Shown piece by piece: positions 38,679 through 52,800 of a stretch of DNA of 64,000 nucleotides. A program made the translations under genes and the position numbers. Within the stretch, counting starts at the first letter, position 1. Each line of letters starts with the position of its first letter. The DNA comes from Fasciola hepatica (lineage: Eukaryota; Platyhelminthes; Trematoda; Plagiorchiida; Fasciolidae). Location of the stretch: positions 496,001 to 560,000 of the forward strand of contig CANUEZ040000156.1 of NCBI GenBank assembly GCA_948099385.1. The letters are read 5' to 3'. The notes under the pieces are model-generated. The model was not told the origin of the DNA, did no database searches, and was given only the letters and a program-made list of their open reading frames with translations.

Positions 38679-41600
38679 TGAGAATAGTTATAATAAACAA
38701 AATACCACATGTAAACCTCAATCAACACAATCAATCACATCGAGTACGCACGAGCAGATAATTAGGCTTGCCTAAATTCCCAACACGACACCAAGCGTTC
38801 ACACTCAGTTTTACTCCAACTGATCACACATCGTACGCATGTGATTTGCGACAGCCATATGCGACATGTGCATCACGGAACCACAGTGTACGGATGATGC
38901 GAGACACAGAAAAGCACCAGATGCACGGGAAAGCGCGCGCATGCAAGTACGGACGAAACATACTACTGACACGGGAGCATTCAGTAGATAACTATTTAGC
39001 TCGTCTCGCACACAATCATGCTCGTCGTGTGCAATCCTGCTGCAAAGGGAGGAGATGAATTGGATAACTTATTCTTCATTCGCATCCAGTTGAGTTTGGA
39101 TTGCTCGGGGTTGTTGAATTGGTCTTTTGATCATTTGTGTGGGTTTGATTTAGTCAGAATACAATGCTAGTCGGTCTTGTGTGCAACTGGTCTGGTCAAC
39201 TAGGTTTTCCAGTTCGCATTTAAGATCGTACTTCTAGGGATCATTCCTACAGTACGTATCACCAGGACGTCAGTCAAACTGACCCGTCCACCCAACCGCG
39301 ATGACGATCCGCATGGCCTAGTCCCGAGCGTGATCCGGGTGTGTGGCTGTCCGTCGGCCTGACCTAGCGCGTGCTTGTTGCTGGCTTGCTCGAATCAGCG
39401 GCCGTGTGAGCGTCACGCGTGCATGGTCTGATTGAACGGACTCGGCCGCCTCCTCGGTTGATCGTCCGGCCCGATCGGGAATGGGGTACGCAGTTATGCG
39501 TATCTCATACACCCGATTCGGCCTGGAGGAACTGGCCTGTGCTGAGCGGCTATTTCATCAAATAACACAATTACACCAACTTATTACAAACTAAAATCAA
39601 CAACACACATCAAATACTATATGACCAAATCAAACTATTAACACGAACACGATCATGCACACTACACTGCCACTTGACGAGAAAGAACAAATCAATTGAG
39701 AATAGTTATAATAAACAAAATACCACATGTAAACCTCAATCAACACAATCAATCACATCGAGTACGCACGAGCAGATAATTAGGCTTGCCTAAATTCCCA
39801 ACACGACACCAAGCGTTCACACTCAGTTTTACTCCAACTGATCACATATCGTACGCATGTGATTTGCGACAGCCATATGCGACATGTGCATCACGGAGCC
39901 ACAGTGTACGGATGATGCGAGACACAGAAAAGCACCAGATGCACGGGAAAGCGCGCGCATGCAAGTACGGACGAAACATACTACTGACACGGGAGCATTC
40001 AGTAGATAACTATTTAGCTCGTCTCGCACACAATCATGCTCGTCGTGTGCAATCCTGCTGCAAAGGGAGGAGATGAATTGGATAACTTATTCTTCATTCG
40101 CATCCAGTTGAGTTTGGATTTCTCGGGGTTGTTGAATTGGTCTTTTGATCATTTGTGTGGGTTTGATTTAGTCAGAGTACAATGCTAGTCGGTCTTGTGT
40201 GCAACTGGTCTGGTCAACTAGGTTTTGCAGTTCGCATTTAAGATCGTACTTCTAGGGATCATTCCTACAGTACGTATCACCAGGACGTCAGTCAAACTGA
40301 CCCGTCCACCCAACCGCGATGACGATCCGCATGGCCTAGTCCCGAGCGTGATCCGGGTGTGTGGCTGTCCGTCGGCCTGACCTAGCGCGTGCTTGTTGCT
40401 GGCTTGCTCGAATCAGCGGCCGTGTGAGCGTCACGCGTGCATGGTCTGATTGAACGGACTCGGCCGCCTCCTCGGTTGATCGTCCGGCCCGATCGGGAAT
40501 GGGGTACGCAGTTATGCGTATCTCATACACCCGATTCGGCCTGGAGGAACTGGCCTGTGCTGAGCGGCTATTTCATCAAATAACACAATTACACCAACTT
40601 ATTACAAACTAAAATCAACAACACACATCAAATACTATATGACCAAATCAAACTATTAACACGAACACGATCATGCACACTACACTGCCACTTGACGAGA
40701 AAGAACAAATCAATTGAGAATAGTTATAATAAACAAAATACCACATGTAAACCTCAATCAACACAATCAATCACATCGAGTACGCACGAGCAGATAATTA
40801 GGCTTGCCTAAATTCCCAACACGACACCAAGCGTTCACACTCAGTTTTACTCCAACTGATCACACATCGTACGCATGTGATTTGCGACAGCCATATGCGA
40901 CATGTGCATCACGGAGCCACAGTGTACGGATGATGCGAGACACAGAAAAGCACCAGATGCACGGGAAAGCGCGCGCATGCAAGTACGGACGAAACATACT
41001 ACTGACACGGGAGCATTCAGTAGATAACTATTTAGCTCGTCTCGCACACAATCATGCTCGTCGTGTGCAATCCTGCTGCAAAGGGAGGAGATGAATTGGA
41101 TAACTTATTCTTCATTCGCATCCAGTTGAGTTTGGATTGCTCGGGGTTGTTGAATTGGTCTTTTGATCATTTGTGTGGGTTTGATTTAGTCAGAGTACAA
41201 TGCTAGTCGGTCTTGTGTGCAACTGGTCTGGTCAACTAGGTTTTGCAGTTCGCATTTAAGATCGTACTTCTAGGGATCATTCCTACAGTACGTATCACCA
41301 GGACGTCAGTCAAACTGACCCGTCCACCCAACCGCGATGACGATCCGCATGGCCTAGTCCCGAGCGTGATCCGGGTGTGTGGCTGTCCGTCGGCCTGACC
41401 TAGCGCGTGCTTGTTGCTGGCTTGCTCGAATCAGCGGCCGTGTGAGCGTCACGCGTGCATGGTCTGATTGAACGGACTCGGCCGCCTCCTCGGTTGATCG
41501 TCCGGCCCGATCGGGAATGGGGTACGCAGTTATGCGTATCTCATACACCCGATTCGGCCTGGAGGAACTGGCCTGTGCTGAGCGGCTATTTCATCAAATA

Positions 41601-44600
41601 ACACAATTACACCAACTTATTACAAACTAAAATCAACAACACACATCAAATACTATATGACCAAATCAAACTATTAACACGAACACGATCATGCACACTA
41701 CACTGCCACTTGACGAGAAAGAACAAATCAATTGAGAATAGTTATAATAAACAAAATACCACATGTAAACCTCAATCAACACAATCAATCACATCGAGTA
41801 CGCACGAGCAGATAATTAGGCTTGCCTAAATTCCCAACACGACACCAAGCGTTCACACTCAGTTTTACTCCAACTGATCACACATCGTACGCATGTGATT
41901 TGCGACAGCCATATGCGACATGTGCATCACGGAGCCACAGTGTACGGATGATGCGAGACACAGAAAAGCACCAGATGCACGGGAAAGCGCGCGCATGCAA
42001 GTACGGACGAAACATACTACTGACACGGGAGCATTCAGTAGATAACTATTTAGCTCGTCTCGCACACAATCATGCTCGTCGTGTGCAATCCTGCTGCAAA
42101 GGGAGGAGATGAATTGGATAACTTATTCTTCATTCGCATCCAGTTGAGTTTGGATTGCTCGGGGTTGTTGAATTGGTCTTTTGATCATTTGTGTGGGTTT
42201 GATTTAGTCAGAGTACAATGCTAGTCGGTCTTGTGTGCAACTGGTCTGGTCAACTAGGTTTTGCAGTTCGCATTTAAGATCGTACTTCTAGGGATCATTC
42301 CTACAGTACGTATCACCAGGACGTCAGTCAAACTGACCCGTCCACCCAACCGCGATGACGATCCGCATGGCCTAGTCCCGAGCGTGATCCGGGTGTGTGG
42401 CTGTCCGTCGGCCTGACCTAGCGCGTGCTTGTTGCTGGCTTGCTCGAATCAGCGGCCGTGTGAGCGTCACGCGTGCATGGTCTGATTGAACGGACTCGGC
42501 CGCCTCCTCGGTTGATCGTCCGGCCCGATCGGGAATGGGGTACGCAGTTATGCGTATCTCATACACCCGATTCGGCCTGGAGGAACTGGCCTGTGCTGAG
42601 CGGCTATTTCATCAAATAACACAATTACACCAACTTATTACAAACTAAAATCAACAACACACATCAAATACTATATGACCAAATCAAACTATTAACACGA
42701 ACACGATCATGCACACTACACTGCCACTTGACGAGAAAGAACAAATCAATTGAGAATAGTTATAATAAACAAAATACCACATGTAAACCTCAATCAACAC
42801 AATCAATCACATCGAGTACGCACGAGCAGATAATTAGGCTTGCCTAAATTCCCAACACGACACCAAGCGTTCACACTCAGTTTTACTCCAACTGATCACA
42901 CATCGTACGCATGTGATTTGCGACAGCCATATGCGACATGTGCATCACGGAGCCACAGTGTACGGATGATGCGAGACACAGAAAAGCACCAGATGCACGG
43001 GAAAGCGCGCGCATGCAAGTACGGACGAAACATACTACTGACACGGGAGCATTCAGTAGATAACTATTTAGCTCGTCTCGCACACAATCATGCTCGTCGT
43101 GTGCAATCCTGCTGCAAAGGGAGGAGATGAATTGGATAACTTATTCTTCATTCGCATCCAGTTGAGTTTGGATTGCTCGGGGTTGTTGAATTGGTCTTTT
43201 GATCATTTGTGTGGGTTTGATTTAGTCAGAGTACAATGCTAGTCGGTCTTGTGTGCAACTGGTCTGGTCAACTAGGTTTTGCAGTTCGCATTTAAGATCG
43301 TACTTCTAGGGATCATTCCTACAGTACGTATCACCAGGACGTCAGTCAAACTGACCCGTCCACCCAACCGCGATGACGATCCGCATGGCCTAGTCCCGAG
43401 CGTGATCCGGGTGTGTGGCTGTCCGTCGGCCTGACCTAGCGCGTGCTTGTTGCTGGTTTGCTCGAATCAGCGGCCGTGTGAGCGTCACGCGTGCATGGTC
43501 TGATTGAACGGACTCGGCCGCCTCCTCGGTTGATCGTCCGGCCCGATCGGGAATGGGGTACGCAGTTATGCGTATCTCATACACCCGATTCGGCCTGGAG
43601 GAACTGGCCTGTGCTGAGCGGCTATTTCATCAAATAACACAATTACACCAACTTATTACAAACTAAAATCAACAACACACATCAAATACTATATGACCAA
43701 ATCAAACTATTAACACGAACACGATCATGCACACTACACTGCCACTTGACGAGAAAGAACAAATCAATTGAGAATAGTTATAATAAACAAAATACCACAT
43801 GTAAACCTCAATCAACACAATCAATCACATCGAGTACGCACGAGCAGATAATTAGGCTTGCCTAAATTCCCAACACGACACCAAGCGTTCACACTCAGTT
43901 TTACTCCAACTGATCACACATCGTACGCATGTGATTTGCGACAGCCATATGCGACATGTGCATCACGGAGCCACAGTGTACGGATGATGCGAGACACAGA
44001 AAAGCACCAGATGCACGGGAAAGCGCGCGCATGCAAGTACGGACGAAACATACTACTGACACGGGAGCATTCAGTAGATAACTATTTAGCTCGTCTCGCA
44101 CACAATCATGCTCGTCGTGTGCAATCCTGCTGCAAAGGGAGGAGATGAATTGGATAACTTATTCTTCATTCGCATCCAGTTGAGTTTGGATTGCTCGGGG
44201 TTGTTGAATTGGTCTTTTGATCATTTGTGTGGGTTTGATTTAGTCAGAATACAATGCTAGTCGGTCTTGTGTGCAACTGGTCTGGTCAACTAGGTTTTGC
44301 AGTTCGCATTTAAGATCGTACTTCTAGGGATCATTCCTACAGTACGTATCACCAGGACGTCAGTCAAACTGACCCGTCCACCCAACCGCGATGACGATCC
44401 GCATGGCCTAGTCCCGAGCGTGATCCGGGTGTGTGGCTGTCCGTCGGCCTGACCTAGCGCGTGCTTGTTGCTGGCTTGCTCGAATCAGCGGCCGTGTGAG
44501 CGTCACGCGTGCATGGTCTGATTGAACGGACTCGGCCGCCTCCTCGGTTGATCGTCCGGCCCGATCGGGAATGGGGTACGCAGTTATGCGTATCTCATAC

Positions 44601-44786
44601 ACCCGATTCGGCCTGGAGGAACTGGCCTGTGCTGAGCGGCTATTTCATCAAATAACACAATTACACCAACTTATTACAAACTAAAATCAACAACACACAT
44701 CAAATACTATATGACCAAATCAAACTATTAACACGAACACGATCATGCACACTACACTGCCACTTGACGAGAAAGAACAAATCAAT
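38679..44786. repeat. Copies 39-44 of the array
   Basis: Copies 39 and 44 share 481 G to A and lie five units apart. Copy 40 has private 151 T and also 425 T, the latter shared with copies 49-55. Copies 41 and 42 show no difference by eye. Copy 43 carries 707 T. Confidence 0.7.
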
Positions 44787-47700
44787 TGAGAATAGTTATA
44801 ATAAACAAAATACCACATGTAAACCTCAATCAACACAATCAATCACATCGAGTACGCACGAGCAGATAATTAGGCTTGCCTAAATTCCCAACACGACACC
44901 AAGCGTTCACACTCAGTTTTACTCCAACTGATCACACATCGTACGCATGTGATTTGCGACAGCCATATGCGACATGTGCATCACGGAACCACAGTGTACG
45001 GATGATGCGAGACACAGAAAAGCACCAGATGCACGGGAAAGCGCGCGCATGCAAGTACGGACGAAACATACTACTGACACGGGAGCATTCAGTAGATAAC
45101 TATTTAGCTCGTCTCGCACACAATCATGCTCGTCGTGTGCAATCCTGCTGCAAAGGGAGGAGATGAATTGGATAACTTATTCTTCATTCGCATCCAGTTG
45201 AGTTTGGATTGCTCGGGGTTGTTGAATTGGTCTTTTGATCATTTGTGTGGGTTTGATTTAGTCAGAGTACAATGCTAGTCGGTCTTGTGTGCAACTGGTC
45301 TGGTCAACTAGGTTTTGCAGTTCGCATTTAAGATCGTACTTTTAGGGATCATTCCTACAGTACGTATCACCAGGACGTCAGTCAAACTGACCCGTCCACC
45401 CAACCGCGATGACGATCCGCATGGCCTAGTCCCGAGCGTGATCCGGGTGTGTGGCTGTCCGTCGGCCTGACCTAGCGCGTGCTTGTTGCTGGTTTGCTCG
45501 AATCAGCGGCCGTGTGAGCGTCACGCGTGCATGGTCTGATTGAACGGACTCGGCCGCCTCCTCGGTTGATCGTCCGGCCCGATCGGGAATGGGGTACGCA
45601 GTTATGCGTATCTCATACACCCGATTCGGCCTGGAGGAACTGGCCTGTGCTGAGCGGCTATTTCATCAAATAACACAATTACACCAACTTATTACAAACT
45701 AAAATCAACAACACACATCAAATACTATATGACCAAATCAAACTATTAACACGAACACGATCATGCACACTACACTGCCACTTGACGAGAAAGAACAAAT
45801 CAATTGAGAATAGTTATAATAAACAAAATACCACATGTAAACCTCAATCAACACAATCAATCACATCGAGTACGCACGAGCAGATAATTAGGCTTGCCTA
45901 AATTCCCAACACGACACCAAGCGTTCACACTCAGTTTTACTCCAACTGATCACACATCGTACGCATGTGATTTGCGACAGCCATATGCGACATGTGCATC
46001 ACGGAACCACAGTGTACGGATGATGCGAGACACAGAAAAGCACCAGATGCACGGGAAAGCGCGCGCATGCAAGTACGGACGAAACATACTACTGACACGG
46101 GAGCATTCAGTAGATAACTATTTAGCTCGTCTCGCACACAATCATGCTCGTCGTGTGCAATCCTGCTGCAAAGGGAGGAGATGAATTGGATAACTTATTC
46201 TTCATTCGCATCCAGTTGAGTTTGGATTGCTCGGGGTTGTTGAATTGGTCTTTTGATCATTTGTGTGGGTTTGATTTAGTCAGAGTACAATGCTAGTCGG
46301 TCTTGTGTGCAACTGGTCTGGTCAACTAGGTTTTGCAGTTCGCATTTAAGATCGTACTTTTAGGGATCATTCCTACAGTACGTATCACCAGGACGTCAGT
46401 CAAACTGACCCGTCCACCCAACCGCGATGACGATCCGCATGGCCTAGTCCCGAGCGTGATCCGGGTGTGTGGCTGTCCGTCGGCCTGACCTAGCGCGTGC
46501 TTGTTGCTGGTTTGCTCGAATCAGCGGCCGTGTGAGCGTCACGCGTGCATGGTCTGATTGAACGGACTCGGCCGCCTCCTCGGTTGATCGTCCGGCCCGA
46601 TCGGGAATGGGGTACGCAGTTATGCGTATCTCATACACCCGATTCGGCCTGGAGGAACTGGCCTGTGCTGAGCGGCTATTTCATCAAATAACACAATTAC
46701 ACCAACTTATTACAAACTAAAATCAACAACACACATCAAATACTATATGACCAAATCAAACTATTAACACGAACACGATCATGCACACTACACTGCCACT
46801 TGACGAGAAAGAACAAATCAATTGAGAATAGTTATAATAAACAAAATACCACATGTAAACCTCAATCAACACAATCAATCACATCGAGTACGCACGAGCA
46901 GATAATTAGGCTTGCCTAAATTCCCAACACGACACCAAGCGTTCACACTCAGTTTTACTCCAACTGATCACACATCGTACGCATGTGATTTGCGACAGCC
47001 ATATGCGACATGTGCATCACGGAACCACAGTGTACGGATGATGCGAGACACAGAAAAGCACCAGATGCACGGGAAAGCGCGCGCATGCAAGTACGGACGA
47101 AACATACTACTGACACGGGAGCATTCAGTAGATAACTATTTAGCTCGTCTCGCACACAATCATGCTCGTCGTGTGCAATCCTGCTGCAAAGGGAGGAGAT
47201 GAATTGGATAACTTATTCTTCATTCGCATCCAGTTGAGTTTGGATTGCTCGGGGTTGTTGAATTGGTCTTTTGATCATTTGTGTGGGTTTGATTTAGTCA
47301 GAGTACAATGCTAGTCGGTCTTGTGTGCAACTGGTCTGGTCAACTAGGTTTTGCAGTTCGCATTTAAGATCGTACTTTTAGGGATCATTCCTACAGTACG
47401 TATCACCAGGACGTCAGTCAAACTGACCCGTCCACCCAACCGCGATGACGATCCGCATGGCCTAGTCCCGAGCGTGATCCGGGTGTGTGGCTGTCCGTCG
47501 GCCTGACCTAGCGCGTGCTTGTTGCTGGTTTGCTCGAATCAGCGGCCGTGTGAGCGTCACGCGTGCATGGTCTGATTGAACGGACTCGGCCGCCTCCTCG
47601 GTTGATCGTCCGGCCCGATCGGGAATGGGGTACGCAGTTATGCGTATCTCATACACCCGATTCGGCCTGGAGGAACTGGCCTGTGCTGAGCGGCTATTTC

Positions 47701-49876
47701 ATCAAATAACACAATTACACCAACTTATTACAAACTAAAATCAACAACACACATCAAATACTATATGACCAAATCAAACTATTAACACGAACACGATCAT
47801 GCACACTACACTGCCACTTGACGAGAAAGAACAAATCAATTGAGAATAGTTATAATAAACAAAATACCACATGTAAACCTCAATCAACACAATCAATCAC
47901 ATCGAGTACGCACGAGCAGATAATTAGGCTTGCCTAAATTCCCAACACGACACCAAGCGTTCACACTCAGTTTTACTCCAACTGATCACACATCGTACGC
48001 ATGTGATTTGCGACAGCCATATGCGACATGTGCATCACGGAACCACAGTGTACGGATGATGCGAGACACAGAAAAGCACCAGATGCACGGGAAAGCGCGC
48101 GCATGCAAGTACGGACGAAACATACTACTGACACGGGAGCATTCAGTAGATAACTATTTAGCTCGTCTCGCACACAATCATGCTCGTCGTGTGCAATCCT
48201 GCTGCAAAGGGAGGAGATGAATTGGATAACTTATTCTTCATTCGCATCCAGTTGAGTTTGGATTGCTCGGGGTTGTTGAATTGGTCTTTTGATCATTTGT
48301 GTGGGTTTGATTTAGTCAGAGTACAATGCTAGTCGGTCTTGTGTGCAACTGGTCTGGTCAACTAGGTTTTGCAGTTCGCATTTAAGATCGTACTTTTAGG
48401 GATCATTCCTACAGTACGTATCACCAGGACGTCAGTCAAACTGACCCGTCCACCCAACCGCGATGACGATCCGCATGGCCTAGTCCCGAGCGTGATCCGG
48501 GTGTGTGGCTGTCCGTCGGCCTGACCTAGCGCGTGCTTGTTGCTGGTTTGCTCGAATCAGCGGCCGTGTGAGCGTCACGCGTGCATGGTCTGATTGAACG
48601 GACTCGGCCGCCTCCTCGGTTGATCGTCCGGCCCGATCGGGAATGGGGTACGCAGTTATGCGTATCTCATACACCCGATTCGGCCTGGAGGAACTGGCCT
48701 GTGCTGAGCGGCTATTTCATCAAATAACACAATTACACCAACTTATTACAAACTAAAATCAACAACACACATCAAATACTATATGACCAAATCAAACTAT
48801 TAACACGAACACGATCATGCACACTACACTGCCACTTGACGAGAAAGAACAAATCAATTGAGAATAGTTATAATAAACAAAATACCACATGTAAACCTCA
48901 ATCAACACAATCAATCACATCGAGTACGCACGAGCAGATAATTAGGCTTGCCTAAATTCCCAACACGACACCAAGCGTTCACACTCAGTTTTACTCCAAC
49001 TGATCACACATCGTACGCATGTGATTTGCGACAGCCATATGCGACATGTGCATCACGGAACCACAGTGTACGGATGATGCGAGACACAGAAAAGCACCAG
49101 ATGCACGGGAAAGCGCGCGCATGCAAGTACGGACGAAACATACTACTGACACGGGAGCATTCAGTAGATAACTATTTAGCTCGTCTCGCACACAATCATG
49201 CTCGTCGTGTGCAATCCTGCTGCAAAGGGAGGAGATGAATTGGATAACTTATTCTTCATTCGCATCCAGTTGAGTTTGGATTTCTCGGGGTTGTTGAATT
49301 GGTCTTTTGATCATTTGTGTGGGTTTGATTTAGTCAGAGTACAATGCTAGTCGGTCTTGTGTGCAACTGGTCTGGTCAACTAGGTTTTGCAGTTCGCATT
49401 TAAGATCGTACTTTTAGGGATCATTCCTACAGTACGTATCACCAGGACGTCAGTCAAGCTGACCCGTCCACCCAACCGCGATGACGATCCGCATGGCCTA
49501 GTCCCGAGCGTGATCCGGGTGTGTGGCTGTCCGTCGGCCTGACCTAGCGCGTGCTTGTTGCTGGCTTGCTCGAATCAGCGGCCGTGTGAGCGTCACGCGT
49601 GCATGGTCTGATTGAACGGACTCGGCCGCCTCCTCGGTTGATCGTCCGGCCCGATCGGGAATGGGGTACGCAGTTATGCGTATCTCATACACCCGATTCG
49701 GCCTGGAGGAACTGGCCTGTGCTGAGCGGCTATTTCATCAAATAACACAATTACACCAACTTATTACAAACTAAAATCAACAACACACATCAAATACTAT
49801 ATGACCAAATCAAACTATTAACACGAACACGATCATGCACACTACACTGCCACTTGACGAGAAAGAACAAATCAAT
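44787..49876. repeat. Copies 45-49: recently amplified run
   Basis: Copies 45-48 share 556 T and 707 T; I find no difference between 46, 47 and 48. This is the clearest single-unit amplification in the window. Copy 49 keeps 556 T but has 707 C, 425 T and 600 G, marking the edge of the amplified tract. Confidence 0.75.
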
Positions 49877-52800
49877 TGAGAATAGTTATAATAAACAAAA
49901 TACCACATGTAAACCTCAATCAACACAATCAATCACATCGAGTACGCACGAGCAGATAATTAGGCTTGCCTAAATTCCCAACACGACACCAAGCGTTCAC
50001 ACTCAGTTTTACTCCAACTGATCACACATCGTACGCATGTGATTTGCGACAGCCATATGCGACATGTGCATCACGGAACCACAGTGTACGGATGATGCGA
50101 GACACAGAAAAGCACCAGATGCACGGGAAAGCGCGCGCATGCAAGTACGGACGAAACATACTACTGACACGGGAGCATTCAGTAGATAACTATTTAGCTC
50201 GTCTCGCACACAATCATGCTCGTCGTGTGCAATCCTGCTGCAAAGGGAGGAGATGAATTGGATAACTTATTCTTCATTCGCATCCAGTTGAGTTTGGATT
50301 GCTCGGGGTTGTTGAATTGGTCTTTTGATCATTTGTGTGGGTTTGATTTAGTCAGAGTACAATGCTAGTCGGTCTTGTGTGCAACTGTTCTGGTCAACTA
50401 GGTTTTGCAGTTCGCATTTAAGATCGTACTTCTAGGGATCATTCCTACAGTACGTATCACCAGGACGTCAGTCAAACTGACCCGTCCACCCAACCGCGAT
50501 GACGATCCGCATGGCCTAGTCCCGAGCGTGATCCGGGTGTGTGGCTGTCCGTCGGCCTGACCTAGCGCGTGCTTGTTGCTGGCTTGCTCGAATCAGCGGC
50601 CGTGTGAGCGTCACGCGTGCATGGTCTGATTGAACGGACTCGGCCGCCTCCTCGGTTGATCGTCCGGCCCGATCGGGAACGGGGTACGCAGTTATGCGTA
50701 TCTCATACACCCGATTCGGCCTGGAGGAACTGGCCTGTGCTGAGCGGCTATTTCATCAAATAACACAATTACACCAACTTATTACAAACTAAAATCAACA
50801 ACACACATCAAATACTATATGACCAAATCAAACTATTAACACGAACACGATCATGCACACTACACTGCCACTTGACGAGAAAGAACAAATCAATTGAGAA
50901 TAGTTATAATAAACAAAATACCACATGTAAACCTCAATCAACACAATCAATCACATCGAGTACGCACGAGCAGATAATTAGGCTTGCCTAAATTCCCAAC
51001 ACGACACCAAGCGTTCACACTCAGTTTTACTCCAACTGATCACACATCGTACGCATGTGATTTGCGACAGCCATATGCGACATGTGCATCACGGAACCAC
51101 AGTGTACGGATGATGCGAGACACAGAAAAGCACCAGATGCACGGGAAAGCGCGCGCATGCAAGTACGGACGAAACATACTACTGACACGGGAGCATTCAG
51201 TAGATAACTATTTAGCTCGTCTCGCACACAATCATGATCGTCGTGTGCAATCCTGCTGCAAAGGGAGGAGATGAATTGGATAACTTATTCTTCATTCGCA
51301 TCCAGTTGAGTTTGGATTTCTCGGGGTTGTTGAATTGGTCTTTTGATCATTTGTGTGGGTTTGATTTAGTCAGAGTACAATGCTAGTCGGTCTTGTGTGC
51401 AACTGGTCTGGTCAACTAGGTTTTGCAGTTCGCATTTAAGATCGTACTTCTAGGGATCATTCCTACAGTACGTATCACCAGGACGTCAGTCAAACTGACC
51501 CGTCCACCCAACCGCGATGACGATCCGCATGGCCTAGTCCCGAGCGTGATCCGGGTGTGTGGCTGTCCGTCGGCCTGACCTAGCGCGTGCTTGTTGCTGG
51601 CTTGCTCGAATCAGCGGCCGTGTGAGCGTCACGCGTGCATGGTCTGATTGAACGGACTCGGCCGCCTCCTCGGTTGATCGTCCGGCCCGATCGGGAATGG
51701 GGTACGCAGTTATGCGTATCTCATACACCCGATTCGGCCTGGAGGAACTGGCCTGTGCTGAGCGGCTATTTCATCAAATAACACAATTACACCAACTTAT
51801 TACAAACTAAAATCAACAACACACATCAAATACTATATGACCAAATCAAACTATTAACACGAACACGATCATGCACACTACACTGCCACTTGACGAGAAA
51901 GAACAAATCAATTGAGAATAGTTATAATAAACAAAATACCACATGTAAACCTCAATCAACACAATCAATCACATCGAGTACGCACGAGCAGATAATTAGG
52001 CTTGCCTAAATTCCCAACACGACACCAAGCGTTCACACTCAGTTTTACTCCAACTGATCACACATCGTACGCATGTGATTTGCGACAGCCATATGCGACA
52101 TGTGCATCACGGAACCACAGTGTACGGATGATGCGAGACACAGAAAAGCACCAGATGCACGGGAAAGCGCGCGCATGCAAGTACGGACGAAACATACTAC
52201 TGACACGGGAGCATTCAGTAGATAACTATTTAGCTCGTCTCGCACACAATCATGATCGTCGTGTGCAATCCTGCTGCAAAGGGAGGAGATGAATTGGATA
52301 ACTTATTCTTCATTCGCATCCAGTTGAGTTTGGATTTCTCGGGGTTGTTGAATTGGTCTTTTGATCATTTGTGTGGGTTTGATTTAGTCAGAGTACAATG
52401 CTAGTCGGTCTTGTGTGCAACTGGTCTGGTCAACTAGGTTTTGCAGTTCGCATTTAAGATCGTACTTCTAGGGATCATTCCTACAGTACGTATCACCAGG
52501 ACGTCAGTCAAACTGACCCGTCCACCCAACCGCGATGACGATCCGCATGGCCTAGTCCCGAGCGTGATCCGGGTGTGTGGCTGTCCGTCGGCCTGACCTA
52601 GCGCGTGCTTGTTGCTGGCTTGCTCGAATCAGCGGCCGTGTGAGCGTCACGCGTGCATGGTCTGATTGAACGGACTCGGCCGCCTCCTCGGTTGATCGTC
52701 CGGCCCGATCGGGAATGGGGTACGCAGTTATGCGTATCTCATACACCCGATTCGGCCTGGAGGAACTGGCCTGTGCTGAGCGGCTATTTCATCAAATAAC

